Assembly: GCA_904502075.1 (NCBI GenBank)
Contig: CAJGDL010000063.1
Location: 1-9,557 of the forward strand
Source of the DNA: an uncultured Alistipes sp.
GTDB lineage: Bacteria; Bacteroidota; Bacteroidia; Bacteroidales; Rikenellaceae
Direction: 5' to 3'
DNA: 9,557 bases
This document shows, piece by piece, positions 6,597-9,557 of this stretch (positions within the stretch are counted from its first letter, which is position 1; each line of letters starts with the position of its first letter). The notes under the pieces were generated by a model that was not told the origin of the DNA, made no database searches, and saw only the letters and a program-made list of their open reading frames with translations. A program made the translations under genes and the position numbers.

Positions 6597-7991
6597 ATGC
6601 GGGGTGCTTCCCGAATAAATTGTGAATTGAGAATCGTGAATTGTGAACTGAAAAACTCGCTTCGACCCTTGACGGGCGAAGGTCGAAAGCTCTTTATTGA
6701 GACCTATGGTTGCCAAATGAATGTGGGCGACACGGAGATCGTGGTTTCAATCCTCCAGGAGGAGGGGTACCGCTATACCGAGAAGATCGAAGAGGCGGAT
6801 GTGATCCTGCTGAACACCTGCTCGATCCGCGACAATGCCGAGCAACGCATTTGGGGCCGCCTGTCTGAGATGCGTCGTTTCCGCAAGGCGAAGCCTTCGC
6901 TCAAAATCGGAATCATTGGTTGCATGGCCGAGCGTCTTAAGGAGAAGCTCACCGAGGGCCGTGATGCCGTGGATATCGTGGCGGGTCCCGACAGCTATCG
7001 TGATCTGCCGCGTCTGTTGCGTGAGGCCGAGGCCGGTGGCCATGGGGTCAATACGCTCCTCTCGCAGGAGGAGACCTATGCGGAGATCGCCCCTGTACGC
7101 CTCGACAAGAACGGAGTGAGTGCCTTCATTGCCATCATGCGCGGGTGCAACAACTACTGCTCCTACTGCGTGGTGCCCTATACGCGAGGCATTGAGCGTA
7201 GCCGTGACCCCGAGACCATTGTGCGCGAGGCGCGTGAACTCTTTGCCAACGGCTATAAGGAGGTTACCTTGTTGGGTCAGAATGTGAACTCCTATCGCTT
7301 TGGGGAGGTCGATTTTCCCGAACTGATGCGTCGCGTGGCGGCTATCGACCCCGCGTTGCGAGTCCGCTTTGCCACCTCGCATCCGAAGGATATCAGCGAT
7401 GCCTTGTTGGAAGTGATGGCCTCACACGAGAATATTTGCCGCACCATCCACCTGCCGGCCCAGTCGGGCTCCTCGGCCATGCTCAAGCGCATGAACCGCA
7501 AATATACGCGCGAGTGGTATCTGGAGCGTGTGGCGGCCATCCGTCGCTATATGCCCGATTGTGCCATTACAACCGACTTGATCGCCGGATTCTCGGGAGA
7601 GACGGAGGAGGAGCACCGCGAAACCTTGTCGCTGATGCGCGAGGTGGGCTACGAGTTTGCCTACATGTTCAAGTACTCGGAACGCCCCGGCACCTTTGCC
7701 TCGAAGCACTTGCCCGACGACATCTCGGAAGAGGTGAAGACGGCCCGTCTGCAGGAGATTATCGAGCTCCAAAACGAACTCTCGATGGAGAGCAATCGTC
7801 GCGATGTAGGGAAAGAGTTTGAGATCCTGGTGGAGGGCACCTCCAAGCGCAGAAAGGATCAGCTCTTTGGTCGCAATTCACAGAACAAGGTGGTGGTCTT
7901 CGATGCCGCCGAGGGGATCTCAGTGGGCGATTATGTGCATGTGCGCGTAGTGGATTGCACCCCGGCCACGTTGCTCGGCGAGCGAATTTAG
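6597..7991 (+). CDS. miaB: tRNA-2-methylthio-N6-dimethylallyladenosine synthase (MiaB)
   Basis: A radical-SAM methylthiotransferase that converts i6A37 to ms2i6A37 in tRNAs reading UNN codons, using two 4Fe-4S clusters. Numbered from the ATG at 6597 (464 residues), the N-terminal domain has its cluster cysteines at C39 (YGCQMN), C75 (NTCSIR) and C109 (GCMAE). The radical-SAM cluster is C184-C188-C191 in RGCNNYCSYC, followed by VVPYTRG. A TRAM RNA-binding domain covers about 406-463. The YGCQMN and NTCSIR forms favour MiaB over RimO or MtaB. Residues 8-20 are encoded by a degenerate heptamer repeat, and the family usually begins only a few residues before the ETYGCQMN stretch. An in-frame TTG at 6669 would give 440 residues, closer to expectation. 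The ATG has an A/T-rich lead-in, so I keep it as nominal. The helicase gene follows after 37 bases. Confidence 0.95.
   Translation: MRGASRINCELRIVNCELKNSLRPLTGEGRKLFIETYGCQMNVGDTEIVVSILQEEGYRYTEKIEEADVILLNTCSIRDNAEQRIWGRLSEMRRFRKAKPSLKIGIIGCMAERLKEKLTEGRDAVDIVAGPDSYRDLPRLLREAEAGGHGVNTLLSQEETYAEIAPVRLDKNGVSAFIAIMRGCNNYCSYCVVPYTRGIERSRDPETIVREARELFANGYKEVTLLGQNVNSYRFGEVDFPELMRRVAAIDPALRVRFATSHPKDISDALLEVMASHENICRTIHLPAQSGSSAMLKRMNRKYTREWYLERVAAIRRYMPDCAITTDLIAGFSGETEEEHRETLSLMREVGYEFAYMFKYSERPGTFASKHLPDDISEEVKTARLQEIIELQNELSMESNRRDVGKEFEILVEGTSKRRKDQLFGRNSQNKVVVFDAAEGISVGDYVHVRVVDCTPATLLGERI
6618..6652. repeat. Five degenerate tandem heptamers (AATTGTG type)
   Basis: The units are AATTGTG, AATTGAG, AATCGTG, AATTGTG and AACTGAA, in direct series with a 7-base period. 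The array lies between the yitT stop and the conserved part of miaB, inside the nominal miaB frame. Similar AATTGTGAATTG-type arrays are, from memory, common between genes in Bacteroidota, and their translations (INCELRIVNCEL here, QFTIHDSQFTI on the other strand) recur as spurious peptides. Confidence 0.75.
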
Positions 7992-8028
7992 GAAATAAGG
8001 TTGTCTGCGAAACGCTAAAAAAAGAAGT

Positions 8029-9480
8029 ATGCGATTTGACGAAGTAGATCTGCACGAGGATATTCTCGATGCGTTGTGGGATATGAATTTCGAGGAGATG
8101 ACCCCCGTGCAGGAGGCCACCATCCCGGTGATCTTGGAGGGGCGTGATGTGATTGGTTGCGCTCAGACCGGTACGGGTAAGACGGCCGCCTATACGCTTC
8201 CCCTACTGAACCGGATCCTTGAGGAGGGAAACCCCGAAAACAAGGTTCTCTCGGTGATTATTGTCCCCACGCGTGAGTTGGCCCAACAGATTGATCAGCA
8301 ATTTCAGGGCTTCTCCTACTACGCCCCGATCTCTACAACGGTGGTCTATGGCGGAGGCGATGGCAAGGGCTGGGATGTGCAAAAGCGAGGTATGTTGATG
8401 GGTGCCGATGTGGTGATCGCCACCCCGGGCCGCATGATTTCCCACCTGCAGAACAGTGGTGTAGACCTCTCGCATGTGAAGTATCTGATCCTCGATGAGG
8501 CTGATCGCATGCTCGACATGGGCTTCTTCGACGACATCATGAAGATTGTAGGCACCATGCCCAAGGAGCGTCAGACGCTCCTCTTCTCTGCCACGCTGCC
8601 CCCCAAGATTCGTCAGCTTGCCAAGCAAATTCTGCGTGATCCGGCCGAGATCAGCATCGCTATTTCGAAACCCAACGAGGCGATCGACCAGTCGATCTAT
8701 GTCTGCTATGAAAATCAGAAGATGGAGATCATCCGCCACCTCTTCGAGGGAAAGGAACTCTCGCAGAAGACCATCATCTTCAGCTCCTCGAAGCAGAAGG
8801 TCAAGGAGTTGGCCTATGCCCTTAAGCGCATGAAGTATCGCGCTGCGGCCATGCATTCCGACCTGGAGCAGACCCAGCGCGAGGAGGTGATGCTCGACTT
8901 CAAGAACGGAAAGATCGACCTGCTGGTGGCCACCGATGTGGTCTCCCGTGGTATCGACATCCAGGATATCGGTACGGTCATCAACTTCGACGTGCCCCAC
9001 GATCCAGAGGATTACATCCACCGCATCGGCCGCACGGCGCGTGCCTCGGCTACGGGTCGAGCCATTACCTTTGTGAGCGAGACTGAGCAGGGTAAATTTC
9101 ACCGCATCGAGGAGTTGATCGAACGCGATATACCCCAAAATGAGATGCCCGAGGGGCTGCAGGGCCCCGAATATAGGCCTGAAAATGATCGCGGAGGGCG
9201 AGGGCGAGGCCGAGGTCATGGCGGAAGGTCGAAGAGCGAAAACCGAGGCGAGGGCAACCGGGGGTCGAAGGATCGTCGCCGCAAACGCGGACGTGGCAAG
9301 GCCACCGAGGTGAAGGGGGAATCGCGGAAGCCTGCCGATGAGCAGTCAATGCCTGCGGCACCCGAAGCAGAATCCTCCGAGACTTCGACCACACAAACCG
9401 AGGGCAAAAAACGTCGTCGCCATCGTGGCGGCCGTCGCCACCGCAAGCCCACGACCCCCACGCCGGAGAACCAAGCGTAG
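8029..9480 (+). CDS. DEAD-box ATP-dependent RNA helicase with RG-rich tail
   Basis: A 483-residue cytoplasmic RNA helicase that uses ATP to unwind short RNA duplexes, with likely roles in ribosome assembly, RNA turnover or cold growth. The Q motif region is TPVQ (25-28), motif I AQTGTGKT (45-52), Ia PTRELA (80-85), II DEAD (156-159), III SAT (187-189) and VI HRIGRTAR (331-338). All core motifs are intact. After about residue 375 the two RecA-like domains give way to a tail of about 100 residues. One part is RGGRGRGRGHGGR followed by basic runs, the next is Ser/Thr/Glu-rich, and the last is KKRRRHRGGRRHRK near the C-terminus; this is probably disordered and RNA-binding. Overall it resembles RhlE-type helicases, but I do not assign a symbol. 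It starts 37 bases after miaB with an A-rich lead-in and no clear promoter, so it is probably co-transcribed. Confidence 0.95.
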   Translation: MRFDEVDLHEDILDALWDMNFEEMTPVQEATIPVILEGRDVIGCAQTGTGKTAAYTLPLLNRILEEGNPENKVLSVIIVPTRELAQQIDQQFQGFSYYAPISTTVVYGGGDGKGWDVQKRGMLMGADVVIATPGRMISHLQNSGVDLSHVKYLILDEADRMLDMGFFDDIMKIVGTMPKERQTLLFSATLPPKIRQLAKQILRDPAEISIAISKPNEAIDQSIYVCYENQKMEIIRHLFEGKELSQKTIIFSSSKQKVKELAYALKRMKYRAAAMHSDLEQTQREEVMLDFKNGKIDLLVATDVVSRGIDIQDIGTVINFDVPHDPEDYIHRIGRTARASATGRAITFVSETEQGKFHRIEELIERDIPQNEMPEGLQGPEYRPENDRGGRGRGRGHGGRSKSENRGEGNRGSKDRRRKRGRGKATEVKGESRKPADEQSMPAAPEAESSETSTTQTEGKKRRRHRGGRRHRKPTTPTPENQA

Positions 9481-9493
9481 GCGCAGTTCGTAG

Positions 9494-9540
9494 AAAAAAT
9501 GAGTAGGTTGACCCCGAAAGGGTTAACCTACTCATTTTTT
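9494..9540 (+). terminator. Strong, possibly bidirectional terminator after the helicase gene
   Basis: A 21-bp stem with one G-T pair joins 9494-9514 to 9520-9540 around the loop CGAAA. It begins with six A residues and ends with six T residues, so it could stop transcription from either direction. It lies 13 bases after the helicase stop and ends the yitT-miaB-helicase run. The last 17 bases of the window hold nothing assignable. Confidence 0.92.
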
Positions 9541-9557
9541 ATCTCCTCTAAAGGCCT

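Overview
The window reads as a stretch of chromosome from a moderately GC-rich gut-type Bacteroidota; an Alistipes/Rikenellaceae relative is my best guess. Three things point that way. The promoters match the Bacteroidota form (TTTG, a spacer of about 19 bases, then TAnnTTTG). Start codons sit behind A/T-rich stretches rather than Shine-Dalgarno sites. dnaE is followed directly by a thioredoxin gene, and its PHP domain carries a long insert. Everything assigned lies on the + strand and is core housekeeping material. The genus is inferred, not shown.

Layout: two tandem proline tRNA genes (anticodons TGG and CGG) at 9-199 end in a clear terminator at 208-233. About 680 bases without a gene follow (234-915). 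This stretch holds a 17-bp tandem duplication, a run of five hairpins, two of them long and perfect, and a 248-bp element with imperfect terminal inverted repeats (404-651). A well-formed promoter at 833-863 then drives dnaE (916-4896), the replicative DNA polymerase III alpha subunit with an apparently intact PHP metal site. trxA (thioredoxin) follows 72 bases later and closes with a strong terminator at 5306-5343.

A second unit starts from a promoter at 5490-5517 and reads through a YitT-family membrane protein (5587-6585), miaB (tRNA methylthiotransferase, 6597-7991, with a doubtful N-terminus) and a DEAD-box RNA helicase with an RG-rich tail (8029-9480). It ends in a 21-bp stem terminator at 9494-9540. 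MiaB and the helicase both act on RNA. The YitT protein has no evident link to them beyond co-directional packing.

I see no defence system, prophage, CRISPR array or biosynthetic cluster. The least explained DNA is the inverted-repeat cluster between the tRNAs and dnaE. A degenerate heptamer repeat that forms part of the apparent miaB N-terminus is the next most interesting point.
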